A stretch of 27,453 nt of DNA. It comes from an uncultured Verrucomicrobiota bacterium. Lineage in GTDB: Bacteria > Verrucomicrobiota > Kiritimatiellia > CAIQIC01 > Lenti-01. Every line of letters begins with the position of its first letter. Within the stretch, counting starts at the first letter, position 1. This document shows, in pieces, positions 8,978 to 17,736 of the stretch. A program made the translations under genes and the position numbers. Location of the stretch: assembly GCA_938003985.1 (NCBI GenBank), contig CALKWZ010000009.1, positions 1 through 27,453 on the forward strand, read 5' to 3'. The notes beneath the pieces were generated by a model, which did no database searches, was not told the origin of the DNA, and worked only from the letters and a program-made list of their open reading frames with translations.

Positions 8978-10114
8978 ATGCCGAACGTGAAGAAGCAGAA
9001 GATCCTGGTCGTGCTGGGCACGCGGCCGGAAGCCATCAAGCTGGCTCCCGTGGTGCTCGCCTTGCGCCGGCGGCGCCGGGAATTCCGCTGCGCGCTGGCC
9101 ATCACGTCCCAGCATCGGGAAATGCTTGTTCCGATGCTGGACTTTTTCGGTCTGGCTCCGCAACACGATCTGGACGTCATGCGGCCGGACCAGCGGCTCG
9201 GCGAACTGACCGGGCGCATTCTGGCGGGGTTGGATCGGGTGCTGGAGACCGAGCGGCCCGACTGGGTCGTCGTCCAGGGCGACACGACCACGGCCCTGGC
9301 GGCGGGACTGGCCGCCTTCTACCGGAAAATCCGCGTGGCGCACGTGGAGGCGGGCCTGCGGACGAACGACAAGCTTTCGCCGTTTCCCGAAGAAATCAAC
9401 CGGCGCCTGGTCGGCGCGCTGGCGGATCTGCATTTCGCCCCGACGGATCAGGCCGTCCGCAACCTGCGCAAGGAAGGCGTTCCCGCGCGGAACATCGTCC
9501 GGACCGGAAATACGGTGACGGATGCCTTGTTGTGGGCCGCCCGGAAAATCCGCCGGTCGCCGCCGCCGCTCCCGGCCGGGATTCCGCCGCCGGCCAAAGG
9601 CCGCCGGTTGGTGCTGGTGACGGGACACCGGCGGGAAAACTTCGGCGGAGGCCTGGAAGAAATCTGCCGGGCTTTGAAGGCGGCCGCCGCGGCTTGCCCG
9701 GATCTGGACTTCGTCTATCCCGTCCATCTCAACCCCAACGTGAAGGCTCCCGTCCACCGCCTGCTGGGCGGGCATCCGCGGATATTCCTGGTCCCGCCCG
9801 TGAGCTATCCGGAGATGGTCGCGTTGCTGCGGCGCGCCTGGCTGGTCGTGACCGATTCCGGCGGCATCCAGGAAGAAGCGCCCACCTTCGGCGTGCCCGT
9901 GCTGGTGACGCGCGACACGACGGAACGGCCCGAAGGCATTCGCGCCGGCAACGCGCGGCTCGTCGGGACCGACGGCGCCGCGATCCTGCGCTGGATCCGG
10001 AAACTCGCCGCCGATCCCGCCGTCTACGGCCGGATGGCGCGCGCCCGGAATCCCTACGGCGACGGCCAGGCCGCCCGGCGCATCGCGGATCGCTTGGCCA
10101 TGGAGCGCGCCTGA
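8978..10114 (+). CDS. wecB: UDP-N-acetylglucosamine 2-epimerase (non-hydrolysing)
   Basis: The 378-residue protein matches the usual length of WecB/MnaA enzymes, which interconvert UDP-GlcNAc and UDP-ManNAc in the cytoplasm and so supply ManNAc-type sugars. Visible signatures are GTRPEAIKLAP (residues 14-24), VVVQGDTTT with Asp102, HVEAGLRT with Glu124, FPEEINR with Glu138, and TGHRREN with His217. These correspond to Asp95, Glu117, Glu131 and His213 of the E. coli enzyme. The C-terminal VVTDSGGIQEEA nucleotide-binding loop is intact. It sits 11 bases after the DUF362 gene and one base before a methyltransferase, so all three are likely co-transcribed. It implies that the polymer made here contains ManNAc or a derivative such as ManNAcA. 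Confidence 0.96.
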   Translation: MPNVKKQKILVVLGTRPEAIKLAPVVLALRRRRREFRCALAITSQHREMLVPMLDFFGLAPQHDLDVMRPDQRLGELTGRILAGLDRVLETERPDWVVVQGDTTTALAAGLAAFYRKIRVAHVEAGLRTNDKLSPFPEEINRRLVGALADLHFAPTDQAVRNLRKEGVPARNIVRTGNTVTDALLWAARKIRRSPPPLPAGIPPPAKGRRLVLVTGHRRENFGGGLEEICRALKAAAAACPDLDFVYPVHLNPNVKAPVHRLLGGHPRIFLVPPVSYPEMVALLRRAWLVVTDSGGIQEEAPTFGVPVLVTRDTTERPEGIRAGNARLVGTDGAAILRWIRKLAADPAVYGRMARARNPYGDGQAARRIADRLAMERA

Positions 10115-10115
10115 C

Positions 10116-10856
10116 GTGGAAACCGCCCCCTTGAACAGCGCCCAGTGGCACGAAGCCATCGTCGGCGATCTCACCGTCCCGCAGGTCGTCGCAAACGTCG
10201 CCAGCGAAAACAACCGGTGGTTTCCGGCGGTGCTCGACGCCACCGCGCCCGGCGATTCCTTGCTGGAACTAGGCTGCGGCACGGGCGTGTTTTCGGGCAT
10301 CCTCGCAAAACGCGGCCGCCGCACCACGTTGCTGGATTTCAGCGCCGAAAGCGTCGCGTTCTGCCGCGAAGTCTTCGCGCAGGCGGGCTTGCCCGGCCAA
10401 TTCGTCCAGGCGGACGTGTGCCAGCCCTTGCCCTTCGCCGCCGGCGAATTCGATTGCGTCTGGAGCAGCGGCTTGCTCGAGCATTTCACGGACGAGCAGT
10501 TGGGGCACATTCTGAAAGAATCCGCCCGGGTCAGCCGCAAATGCGTCGTCTCGCTCGTGCCCAACGCGGGGTCGCTGTTCTATCGCGCGGGCAAATGGTA
10601 CCAGGAAACCCACGGCCTGTGGCCGTGGGGCCAGGAAGATCCCAAGCGCACGCTCAAGCCGTTTTTCCGGGCAGCGGGCCTGAACGACGTCCGCGAATAC
10701 GCGATCGACGTGAAAACCGCGCTGGCGTTCGCGCATACGATCCGGGCCGCCGCGTTCCGCCGCACGTTGACGATGCTGTGGCGGCTGTTGCCGGAAGCGG
10801 GTTGGCGGGCGCTGGGCCAAGGCTATCTGCTGGTGACCGTCGGCCGCCGGACATGA
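10116..10856 (+). CDS. Class I SAM-dependent methyltransferase
   Basis: A 246-residue cytoplasmic protein with a Rossmann SAM-binding motif LLELGCGTGVF at about residues 49-59, an acidic residue after strand 2 (TTLLDFS), the post-motif VQADVCQPLPF and the strand-4 motif FDCVWSSGLLEHF. This is the Methyltransf_11/25 layout. The start is GTG at 10116, one base after the wecB stop, implying translational coupling; no alternative ATG lies nearby. The acceptor is unknown. In a glycan locus, methylation of a sugar hydroxyl or a chain-terminating methyl group is plausible, but this is inference. Confidence 0.88.
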   Translation: METAPLNSAQWHEAIVGDLTVPQVVANVASENNRWFPAVLDATAPGDSLLELGCGTGVFSGILAKRGRRTTLLDFSAESVAFCREVFAQAGLPGQFVQADVCQPLPFAAGEFDCVWSSGLLEHFTDEQLGHILKESARVSRKCVVSLVPNAGSLFYRAGKWYQETHGLWPWGQEDPKRTLKPFFRAAGLNDVREYAIDVKTALAFAHTIRAAAFRRTLTMLWRLLPEAGWRALGQGYLLVTVGRRT

Positions 10857-10888
10857 TTTTTCGGCCGCGCCGGGCGCCGGACGGAAAC

Positions 10889-10916
10889 TCGACTTTCCCG
10901 GCGGAATGGGCATAGT
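10889..10916 (+). promoter_or_regulatory. Weak promoter/inverted-repeat candidate before the flippase
   Basis: TCGACT (10889-10894), a 16-base spacer and CATAGT (10911-10916) form a weak sigma70-like pair. The -10 lies inside a perfect inverted repeat, GGGCA-TAG-TGCCC (10908-10920), which could be an operator or coincidence. The -10 ends 10 bases before ATG 10927. Confidence 0.25.
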
Positions 10917-10926
10917 GCCCCTAGAT

Positions 10927-12297
10927 ATGCCCGAACCTTCCGTTCCATTCCGCTGGATTTCCTCTTGGCGTTCCCGGCTCGTCGGTTCTTTCGGCACCGG
11001 CACGCGGAAACGGTTGGCCTACGGCGCGATCTGGGGCGGGGTGGCGTTCGTCTTGTCGCGGGGCGTGACCCTGCTGGTTTCATTCCTGCTCGCGCGCCTG
11101 CTGGGGCAGGAGGGGTTCGGCGAGTACGGCATGGTCAACACGACGGCCGGCATGATCGGAGGCATGGCGGGGTTGGGCATCGGCGAAACGGTCGTCAAGC
11201 ACATCGCCGAGTTCAAGCTGTCCAATCCGGACAAGGCGAGTCGGATCCTGGCGTTGTCTTCCGCCGTCACCTGGGCCAGCGCTTTCCTGTACGCGGTCGC
11301 GTTCGTGGTTTTCGCGCCGTGGATCGCCGCCAAGGCCCTGGCGGCCCCGGCGCTGGCGCCGTTGTTGCGCATCAGCGCGTTCACGGTGGCGTTCGGCGTG
11401 ATCAACAGCGTGCAGGTGTATTCGCTGACGGGGTGCGAGGCGTTCCGGATCAACACGCTGGTGGGGGTGGTGTGTTCCTTGTTGCAATCGGGTCTGGTCC
11501 TGACCGGCGCCTGGACGCGCGGCATCGAAGGTGCGGTCGCCGCCATGGCGCTCTCCGCCTTCCTGACGGTTCTCGTAACGCGCTGGAGCGTGATCCGGAC
11601 GTGGCGACGATTCCGGTTGCGCCTCGCCTGGCAGGATGCCGCGCGGGAGTGGCGGGTGTTGCTCGATTTCAGTCTGCCGACCTTTCTGTCGGGAATCTCG
11701 GTGGGGCCGGTCATCTGGGGCTGCAGCGCGATGCTGGCCAATCGACCTCAAGGCTATGCGGAACTCGGAGTCTACAACGCGGCGAACCAGTGGCAGCAGG
11801 CGATCCAATTCCTGCCCGGCCTGATGGGGGCCGCCTTGCTGCCGATCCTGTCCGAAAAATGCGGCCACGGGGATTGGCACGGCAGTTTTGCCGTCATGCG
11901 GAAAATGATGAAGATGGTCGCGGCGGTCGTTCTGCCGCTGGCGCTCGCGGTGGCGCTCTTGAGCCCGTGGATCATGCGCGGCTACGGCGAATCCTTCGCG
12001 GCGGGGCATTGGGTCGTCGTCCTGTCCGTCGCCACGGCGGCCTTGCTGGCGGTGATGACGCCGGTCGGCCAGCTCATTTCCGCCAGCGGCCGCATGTGGA
12101 TGGGGTTCGGGATGAACGCCGGCTGGGGCGCGGCCATGCTGCTGGCGAGCTGGTGGATGGTGCGCTGGGGCGCGGAAGGCTTGGCCGGCGCGCGCTTGCT
12201 GGCCTATCTCGTCCATGCCGTATGGACGTTCGGATTCGTGGTTTTCATGCAACGGCGGATCGCTCGGAATCCGTCGTGCGCCCCCGGGTCGGAGTAG
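10927..12297 (+). CDS. Wzx-like polysaccharide flippase
   Basis: About 456 residues with 12 or more hydrophobic segments, starting with a basic N-terminus and then AYGAIWGGVAFVLSRGVTLL and LLARLLGQEGFGEYG, the typical opening of the polysaccharide biosynthesis/MOP-exporter flippases. These move undecaprenyl-linked repeat units across the inner membrane. Length fits the family. The start is uncertain: ATG 10906, GTG 10915 and ATG 10927 are in frame. I chose 10927 because a -10-like CATAGT lies 10 bases before it and the hydrophobic core begins well after it. It follows the methyltransferase by 70 bases and precedes a glycosyltransferase by only 3 bases. Confidence 0.92.
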   Translation: MPEPSVPFRWISSWRSRLVGSFGTGTRKRLAYGAIWGGVAFVLSRGVTLLVSFLLARLLGQEGFGEYGMVNTTAGMIGGMAGLGIGETVVKHIAEFKLSNPDKASRILALSSAVTWASAFLYAVAFVVFAPWIAAKALAAPALAPLLRISAFTVAFGVINSVQVYSLTGCEAFRINTLVGVVCSLLQSGLVLTGAWTRGIEGAVAAMALSAFLTVLVTRWSVIRTWRRFRLRLAWQDAAREWRVLLDFSLPTFLSGISVGPVIWGCSAMLANRPQGYAELGVYNAANQWQQAIQFLPGLMGAALLPILSEKCGHGDWHGSFAVMRKMMKMVAAVVLPLALAVALLSPWIMRGYGESFAAGHWVVVLSVATAALLAVMTPVGQLISASGRMWMGFGMNAGWGAAMLLASWWMVRWGAEGLAGARLLAYLVHAVWTFGFVVFMQRRIARNPSCAPGSE

Positions 12298-12300
12298 GCG

Positions 12301-13509
12301 ATGGCGCCGCGCAAAGACAAACTGGTGGCCGTGATCGGAACCGATTTCGACCGGTCCTATGCGGGCACCCTGCATTTGCTGGAAAGCCTCGCCGCCGAGT
12401 TCGACGTGGAAGCCTACGTGTTCACGGACGTCGGCCGGGGCGGGTGGTATGCCCGGCGGCCGTTCGCTTGCCGCGCATTTCCTCTCCGCGGCTCCGCCTG
12501 GGACGGGGGGCGCCTGAAACTGATGTCCAAGCTGTTCCGGGTTTTCGTCGGCCTGCGCATGCTGTTCGCCCGCCGGGTGCTGATCACGGAGACGGCCTAT
12601 CTGCGCGAGGCGGCGCTGGCGAAAAAAATCAAGGGCCGGCGTCAGGTCTTGGTGCAGTTCTGCCAGGAACTGGCCTTGCCCGAGGAGTATCCGCACGACC
12701 GTTGGCCCCGGACCCAGAAGCGCTGGGCGCGGGTGCCGGACGTCGTGATCGACGTGGATCCGTTGCGGGCCGCGGCCCGCGCCGAATACTATGGATTGCG
12801 CCAACTTCCGTTCGTGCTGCGCAACACCGTGGCGCAATCGCAATTGCCGGCCCGCGCCCCGGCCGGGGGCTTGTGGGCGCTGGCGGGCCGCGCCCCGCCG
12901 CCGCCGGGCCTGCCCGTGCTGGTGCATGCGGGCGGCGTCGTGCGCGAAAAACCGTTCGAGCGCATCATCGACGCCGTCGCGGCGCTCCCCGAGCCGGTCT
13001 TCCTGCTCGCGTTTTGTTCGGCGTCCGCCGCCGAGATCCAGCGCTTGCGGGACTACGCCGCGGACAAGCTGCCGGCGGATCGCTTCCACCTGCATCCGGC
13101 GGTGGCCCGCGACGCGTTGCGCGCCAGCTGGTGGGAAGCGGACGTCGGCGTGGTGGACTATGCCTTTTCGGTGGAGCCCACCCTCAACCAGAAGTTCTGC
13201 GCGCCGACCAAGCTGTACGAATTCATGGCCTGCGGCCTGGCGGTGCTGGGCTCGGACAACGAGTCGCTCCGCGTCGTCGTCGAAGGCGAAGGCATCGGCG
13301 TTTGCGCGCGGGGCGATGCCCCGGCGGACCTGGCGCGCGCGCTGGGCGAGCTGCTGCGACAGGATTTGCCGGTCCTGAAAGCCCGGGCGCGGGCCGCCTT
13401 CAAAGCGCGGTATTCCTATGAAGCGGCGTGCGCGGACGAAGTGCGCCGGATCGCCGCCGAGATGCGGCGGCTCGAACGGGGCGGTCCGAACGGAGGGGCA
13501 CCGGAATGA
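12301..13509 (+). CDS. Glycosyltransferase, GT4-like (GT-B fold)
   Basis: A 402-residue protein. The N-terminal half (VAVIGTDFDRSYAGTLHLLE) resembles an acceptor-binding Rossmann domain; the C-terminal half carries the donor-binding signature of GT4-type enzymes, ending in APTKLYEFMACGLAVLGSDN, where E and A-C-G-L occupy the usual E/EAxAxG positions. A VHAGGVVREKPFERIIDA block fits the inter-domain strand. The donor and acceptor cannot be read from the sequence. A GGAG Shine-Dalgarno (12291-12294) spans the end of the flippase gene 6 bases before the ATG, and the stop overlaps the next start (ATGA), so it is co-translated with both neighbours. A proline/alanine-rich insertion occurs near residues 185-200. 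Confidence 0.85.
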   Translation: MAPRKDKLVAVIGTDFDRSYAGTLHLLESLAAEFDVEAYVFTDVGRGGWYARRPFACRAFPLRGSAWDGGRLKLMSKLFRVFVGLRMLFARRVLITETAYLREAALAKKIKGRRQVLVQFCQELALPEEYPHDRWPRTQKRWARVPDVVIDVDPLRAAARAEYYGLRQLPFVLRNTVAQSQLPARAPAGGLWALAGRAPPPPGLPVLVHAGGVVREKPFERIIDAVAALPEPVFLLAFCSASAAEIQRLRDYAADKLPADRFHLHPAVARDALRASWWEADVGVVDYAFSVEPTLNQKFCAPTKLYEFMACGLAVLGSDNESLRVVVEGEGIGVCARGDAPADLARALGELLRQDLPVLKARARAAFKARYSYEAACADEVRRIAAEMRRLERGGPNGGAPE

Positions 13510-14414
13510 CGCCGCTGGACAAAGCCTGGAAGTATCTCAAGAACCCCGCGCGCCTGTTCTTCTATCTGGGACTCAAGGGCCATTTCAAGTTCATCCCGGA
13601 CGAACCCTACGTCCGCATGTGCTACCGAATCCAGATGGGCAAGCGGCTGGAACTCGATCCGCCGCGGACCTTCAACGAAAAGCTGCAATGGCTCAAGTTG
13701 CATGATCGCCGGCCGGAACAAACCCGCTGGGTGGACAAATTCGAGGTGCGGAAACTCATCGCCGAGACGGCCGGCGACGGGCATTTGTTCCCGCTCTTGG
13801 GCGTCTGGGACCGGGTCGAAGACGTCGACTGGGACAGGTTGCCCGACCGGTTCGTGCTGAAGTGCACCCACGATTCCGGCGGCACGGTCATCTGCCGGGA
13901 CAAAAGCCGGTTCGACGTGCGCGCCGCCCGCCGGAAACTGGCGGACGGCTTGAAGCGGAACTACTACTGGGCCGGCCGCGAATGGGCCTACAAGGACGTC
14001 CGGCCGCGGATCATCGCCGAGCCGCTGATGGTGGACGAATCCGGCACGGAACTGAAGGACTACAAGTTCTTCTGCTTCGACGGCGAACCCCGCCTGATCC
14101 AGGTGGATTTCGACCGGTTCGTGGATCACAAGCGCAACCTGTACGATTTGGATTGGCGTTACCAGCCGTTCCAATTGATGTATCCCACCGATCCGACGAG
14201 GGAGATCCCCAAACCTTCCAATCTCGACGAGGTTCTGGCTTTTGTCCGCCGGATTACTCCCAAAGTGCCGTTCATGCGGACGGACCTGTATCTGATCGGT
14301 CAGCGGATCTATTTCGGGGAGTTCACGTTGCACCACGGCGGCGGGGCGGAGCCCTTCGCACCGGAGTCCTACGACGATTTGCTGGGGACTTGGATCCGGC
14401 TACCGGAAGTCTAG
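13506..14414 (+). CDS. TupA-like ATP-grasp enzyme
   Basis: A 302-residue protein with the TupA-type ATP-grasp pattern: FNEKLQWLK near residues 57-65, VDKFEVRKLI, the nucleotide-binding FVLKCTHDSGG near residue 116, RIIAEPLM, DYKFFCFDGEP and the C-terminal GEFTLHHGGG with YDDLLGTW. ATP-grasp enzymes form amide or ester bonds through acyl-phosphate intermediates; TupA is named from teichuronopeptide synthesis in Bacillus. Inferred role: joining an amino acid or other carboxylate to a sugar of the polymer. ATG 13506 is preferred over a more upstream in-frame start because it overlaps the previous stop as ATGA and has GGAGGGG (13492-13498) 7 bases upstream. The preceding in-frame residues are arginine-rich and not conserved-looking. 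Confidence 0.9.
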   Translation: MTPLDKAWKYLKNPARLFFYLGLKGHFKFIPDEPYVRMCYRIQMGKRLELDPPRTFNEKLQWLKLHDRRPEQTRWVDKFEVRKLIAETAGDGHLFPLLGVWDRVEDVDWDRLPDRFVLKCTHDSGGTVICRDKSRFDVRAARRKLADGLKRNYYWAGREWAYKDVRPRIIAEPLMVDESGTELKDYKFFCFDGEPRLIQVDFDRFVDHKRNLYDLDWRYQPFQLMYPTDPTREIPKPSNLDEVLAFVRRITPKVPFMRTDLYLIGQRIYFGEFTLHHGGGAEPFAPESYDDLLGTWIRLPEV

Positions 14415-14475
14415 GCGCGTTCGTCGCCCGGCGGCCTGCGCGCAGCCCGGGGCGGACGGTTTGTCGCGGAATCTT

Positions 14476-14504
14476 TTGACGTTCTTCGTCCTCTCGTCTA
14501 TCGT
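14476..14504 (+). promoter_or_regulatory. Sigma70-type promoter for the secreted phosphoesterase
   Basis: TTGACG (14476-14481), a 17-base spacer and TATCGT (14499-14504) lie in the 144-base gap after the ATP-grasp gene. The predicted leader to ATG 14559 is roughly 48 bases. The same -35 hexamer and spacing recur before rplU and tRNA-Ala. Elsewhere in the gap, 14427-14451 holds a GC-rich imperfect hairpin without a T-tract. Confidence 0.5.
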
Positions 14505-14558
14505 TCGTCCCCAATCGATCCACTTGGATCCTTCTTTGTGAATCATTTGCCTCGGATC

Positions 14559-17500
14559 ATGCGTCCCCGGCCCGCCTCCTCTCCGAAGTTCCCGGAGGGG
14601 AGTTCGTTTTCCGCGAAGTGTTTCCTCGCCTGCGGCTGGGTCGCGCTGGCCTTGGTGCTGCCGATTCGCGCCGCGGTCCTGCTGGACGAGAGTTTCGATG
14701 GCGGCCTTGCCGGCTGGACCGTCGTTCAGCCGCCCGGCGCGTACTACGAAGGCCCCTTGCGCTGGGAATACGACGTCGGCGCCCGGGCCTTTTTCGAGCG
14801 GAGCAACGTCCATACCGATTCCGGCGGCGGGTCGGCATCGGCGACGGCGCCGATGCTGGTCAACGGCGCCTGGGCCGCCGCGCCGTTTACGCTTCGCGCC
14901 CGACTGACCGCCGGCGACGACGATGGCTTCGGTCTGGTGTTCGGCTATCGGAACGAAAACAATTTCTTCCGGGTCGTGTTCGCCCAGCAGGCGCGCACGA
15001 ATTTTCCGCGGCGGGGTTGGAGCCTCGACCGCAAGGCGAACGGGGTCCACCAGGTGCTGTTCGGATCTTTGTCTTCGTTCGTGCCCACCATGGGGCAACC
15101 GTTCACCGTCGCTCTCGACGTGGACGGCGCGCAGCGCCTGACGCTGGACGTCGTGGACGATCCCGACGGGGCGGCGATATTCCACCGGCTGATCGACCGT
15201 CAAACTTTGCCGGCTTCAGCCGCGGGCCAGGTCGGGATGTTCGCGTGGGGCATGGGGGGCGGCGACCCGCCGGGCTTTCGCATCCAGGACATGGAATTGG
15301 ATCCCGGCGGATTGCACGGCGCTGAATGGACCCGGGGTTGGGATGCCGTGGTGCCGTCGCGGGCGGATGGCAGCGCCGCGTTGGCCAATTGGACCGGCGG
15401 AGTCGGCCGGGCGCTGTGGACCGTAAAATGGGTTCCCCGCGGACAGCGGGGCGCGCTGACGGAATCCAGTCGCACCGGCGCGGGCTGGGATCTGCCTGGA
15501 AACGTGGATTATACCGGGCCCTCGCTGGTTGCCGGAGAGGCGGGCTGGAGCAACTACGTCGTGGCGGCGCGGATCGTTCCGCGCGATTATTTGGGGTTCG
15601 GATTGCTGCTCCGCTATCAAAACCCCTCGAATTTCTATCGCGTGGGCCTGCGTGCGGCGCCTTGGGCCGGGGAGGGCATGCGCTCGGGGCTGACGGTCCA
15701 GAAGCGGGTGGCCGGAACCTATTCGTCGGTGCATATGGACCCGCCTTCGCGTTTTGTGCCGACCCCGCAGGTGCCCTTCGACTTGGTCGCGGAAATCCGC
15801 TCCAACGCGTTGCAGGTCCTGGCTGTATCCGATCCGGACGGCGCGGCCCAGGTCGTCCGCTGGAATCCGATCGCCATCGCCGGACTGGACCAAGGACGCA
15901 TGGGCCTGTTCAGCTGGTTCATGTCCCCGGTGGAGTTCGATTCGGTTCGCGTGTGCGCAGGCGCTCCGCTCTACGTGTCCTCGCCGCACGGCGCCCCCAT
16001 GCCGCCCCGGGGACTCAACGACTTCGAGATCGGCGCGCAGATCGACGCCGTCGCCGGAGCCGACTCGGCGGGTCCCGGTATCCGCCGTACGGCCATCGGC
16101 TGGACCGGGGCCGGCTCGGTCCCCGCCACGGGAACCGGCAACGCCGTCTCGTTCGTTCTCGATTCCTTTTCCCAACTGCATTGGAAGTGGAAAACCGAGT
16201 ATTGGTTTGCCGCCACGAACGGCCCGGGCGGACAGGTGGTCGGACCGGCCGACGGATGGCTGCCCGAAGGCACGGCCGTGGTCGTCTCGGCCCAGCCCGC
16301 GCCGGGCTACGTGTTCGTCGGCTGGACGGGGGACGTCCAGTCGCAACAACCGGTGTTGAACGTCGCGTTGGACCGGCCGCTCGATTTGACGGCGAACTTC
16401 GAGGAAGACCGGGATGCCGACGGTCAAGCCGACGCGTGGGAAATGACCTATTGGGGCAGTTTGCAATCCGCCGCCGATCTCAGTTGGGACGGTTGGCCGG
16501 ATCGGATGCATCCGGCCAACGCGGGCGTTTCGGCGGGGTCGCAGCGGTTTTTCTTCAACAGCACCCGGGTTGCGACCAACGGGCTGCAAGTGAACGTGCT
16601 CAACCAGTCCGGCGCGCGCTTCAATCTGGAAAGTTGCGTCGATCTCGCCGGCAACGTGTGGCAGCCCGTGGCGAGCAATCTGCCCGACTCCTTCGTCATC
16701 GCGACGCCCAGCGGGGCCGGCCGGCGCTTTTTGCGCTTGGCCCAGCGGGCGCGGCCGGTCCAGGTGCCCCCTTTCGTGCCGGGTTCGTGGACGCTGGCGG
16801 TGTTGCCCGACACCCAGTTCTATTCCGAGAGTTATCCCCAGCTGTTCGCGGACCAGACGCGCTGGATCGCGGCCAACAAGGACCGCTACGATATCCGCTA
16901 CGTGCTCCACGTCGGCGACCTCGTGAACGGCGACGTCCCGGCGCAATGGACGAACGCCGTCGCCGCGCTGGCGCGGCTCGACGGCGTGGTGCCGTATGCG
17001 CTGGCCACCGGCAACCACGACTACTCGGATTTCTATCCGGCGCGGACCACCTGCATCAACGCCTACTTCCCGCCGTCCAAGTTCCAGGCCTGGCCCACGT
17101 TCGGCGGCGTGAAAGACGCCGGCCGGATCGAAAACAGCTACCATCTGTTTTCGGCCGGCGGCATCGACTGGCTGGTTCTGTCTTTGGAATTCGGACCCCG
17201 CAACTCCACGGTGGCTTGGGCCAATTCGATTCTGGACCAGTATCCCGAACGGCGCGCGATCCTCCTGACCCACGTCTATCTCTACGACGACGACACCCGC
17301 TACGACTGGGGCGCGAAAGGCGCCGGCCAGAACTGGAATCCCCACGCCTATGCGATCGACTGGGATCCGGACGGACCGAACGACGGCGAGGAACTTTGGA
17401 ACAAACTGGTGCGGAACCGCCGCAACGTCGCGCTCGTGCTGAACGGCCACGTGTCCAACGACGGCCTGGGGCGCCTGGTCGGCACGAACGATTTCGGCCG

Positions 17501-17675
17501 GAGCGTCGTCCAGACGTGCGTCAACTACCAGATCCGGCCCCTCGGCGGCGAAGGCTACTTGCGGTTGCTGGAGTTTCGGCCGGACGGCAAGACGGTCCAG
17601 ATCAAGACCTTTTCGCCTTACAACGGGACCTATCTGACCGATCCGCAAAACCAGTTCATGGTAACGCTGGAGTAG
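14559..17675 (+). CDS. Secreted LamG-like / InlB-type repeat / metallophosphoesterase protein
   Basis: A 1038-residue protein. Residues 1-40 have a basic start and a hydrophobic core (GWVALALVLPIRAA), a likely signal peptide. Two concanavalin-like domains follow (DESFDGGLAGW; FGLVFGYRNENNFFRVVF and a second copy with FGLLLRYQNPSNFYRVGL), then an InlB-type repeat (GYVFVGWTGD), a short TSP3-like linker with DRDADGQAD, and a domain ending RRFLRL. The C-terminal ~290 residues are a calcineurin-like phosphoesterase: PDTQ (Asp751), VGDLVNG (Asp787), GNHD (Asn819-Asp821), THVY (His905) and NGHV (His964). The usual GHxH is GHVS here. ATG 14559 gives the best signal peptide; a GTG at 14538 is also in frame. 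Substrate unknown; a phosphorylated extracellular glycan or lipid is an inference from location. Confidence 0.88.
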   Translation: MRPRPASSPKFPEGSSFSAKCFLACGWVALALVLPIRAAVLLDESFDGGLAGWTVVQPPGAYYEGPLRWEYDVGARAFFERSNVHTDSGGGSASATAPMLVNGAWAAAPFTLRARLTAGDDDGFGLVFGYRNENNFFRVVFAQQARTNFPRRGWSLDRKANGVHQVLFGSLSSFVPTMGQPFTVALDVDGAQRLTLDVVDDPDGAAIFHRLIDRQTLPASAAGQVGMFAWGMGGGDPPGFRIQDMELDPGGLHGAEWTRGWDAVVPSRADGSAALANWTGGVGRALWTVKWVPRGQRGALTESSRTGAGWDLPGNVDYTGPSLVAGEAGWSNYVVAARIVPRDYLGFGLLLRYQNPSNFYRVGLRAAPWAGEGMRSGLTVQKRVAGTYSSVHMDPPSRFVPTPQVPFDLVAEIRSNALQVLAVSDPDGAAQVVRWNPIAIAGLDQGRMGLFSWFMSPVEFDSVRVCAGAPLYVSSPHGAPMPPRGLNDFEIGAQIDAVAGADSAGPGIRRTAIGWTGAGSVPATGTGNAVSFVLDSFSQLHWKWKTEYWFAATNGPGGQVVGPADGWLPEGTAVVVSAQPAPGYVFVGWTGDVQSQQPVLNVALDRPLDLTANFEEDRDADGQADAWEMTYWGSLQSAADLSWDGWPDRMHPANAGVSAGSQRFFFNSTRVATNGLQVNVLNQSGARFNLESCVDLAGNVWQPVASNLPDSFVIATPSGAGRRFLRLAQRARPVQVPPFVPGSWTLAVLPDTQFYSESYPQLFADQTRWIAANKDRYDIRYVLHVGDLVNGDVPAQWTNAVAALARLDGVVPYALATGNHDYSDFYPARTTCINAYFPPSKFQAWPTFGGVKDAGRIENSYHLFSAGGIDWLVLSLEFGPRNSTVAWANSILDQYPERRAILLTHVYLYDDDTRYDWGAKGAGQNWNPHAYAIDWDPDGPNDGEELWNKLVRNRRNVALVLNGHVSNDGLGRLVGTNDFGRSVVQTCVNYQIRPLGGEGYLRLLEFRPDGKTVQIKTFSPYNGTYLTDPQNQFMVTLE

Positions 17676-17695
17676 CCGGGGCGGCCTGAATCCAG

Positions 17696-17725
17696 TTGCT
17701 TTCGGGGCCGGGGCGACGTCATACT
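17696..17725 (+). promoter_or_regulatory. Promoter candidate for the polymerase operon
   Basis: TTGCTT (17696-17701), an 18-base spacer and CATACT (17720-17725). The -10 ends 11 bases before the ATG at 17737, leaving almost no leader. The same TTGCTT hexamer recurs at 27001 before another gene with a -10-like box close to its ATG. Confidence 0.35.
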
Positions 17726-17736
17726 GTCCAATTCAC

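Noticed and set aside
11080..13095. A 671-codon minus-strand open frame
   Set aside because: It is antisense to the flippase and glycosyltransferase and crosses their boundary without any domain.
14427..14451. Possible terminator after the ATP-grasp gene
   Set aside because: CCCGG/CCGGG arms with an inner CTG/CAG are imperfect and no T-tract follows; GC-rich hairpins of this quality arise by chance here.
15216..17648. An 810-codon minus-strand open frame
   Set aside because: It is antisense to the secreted phosphoesterase, whose motifs are clear; the antisense product has no motif.
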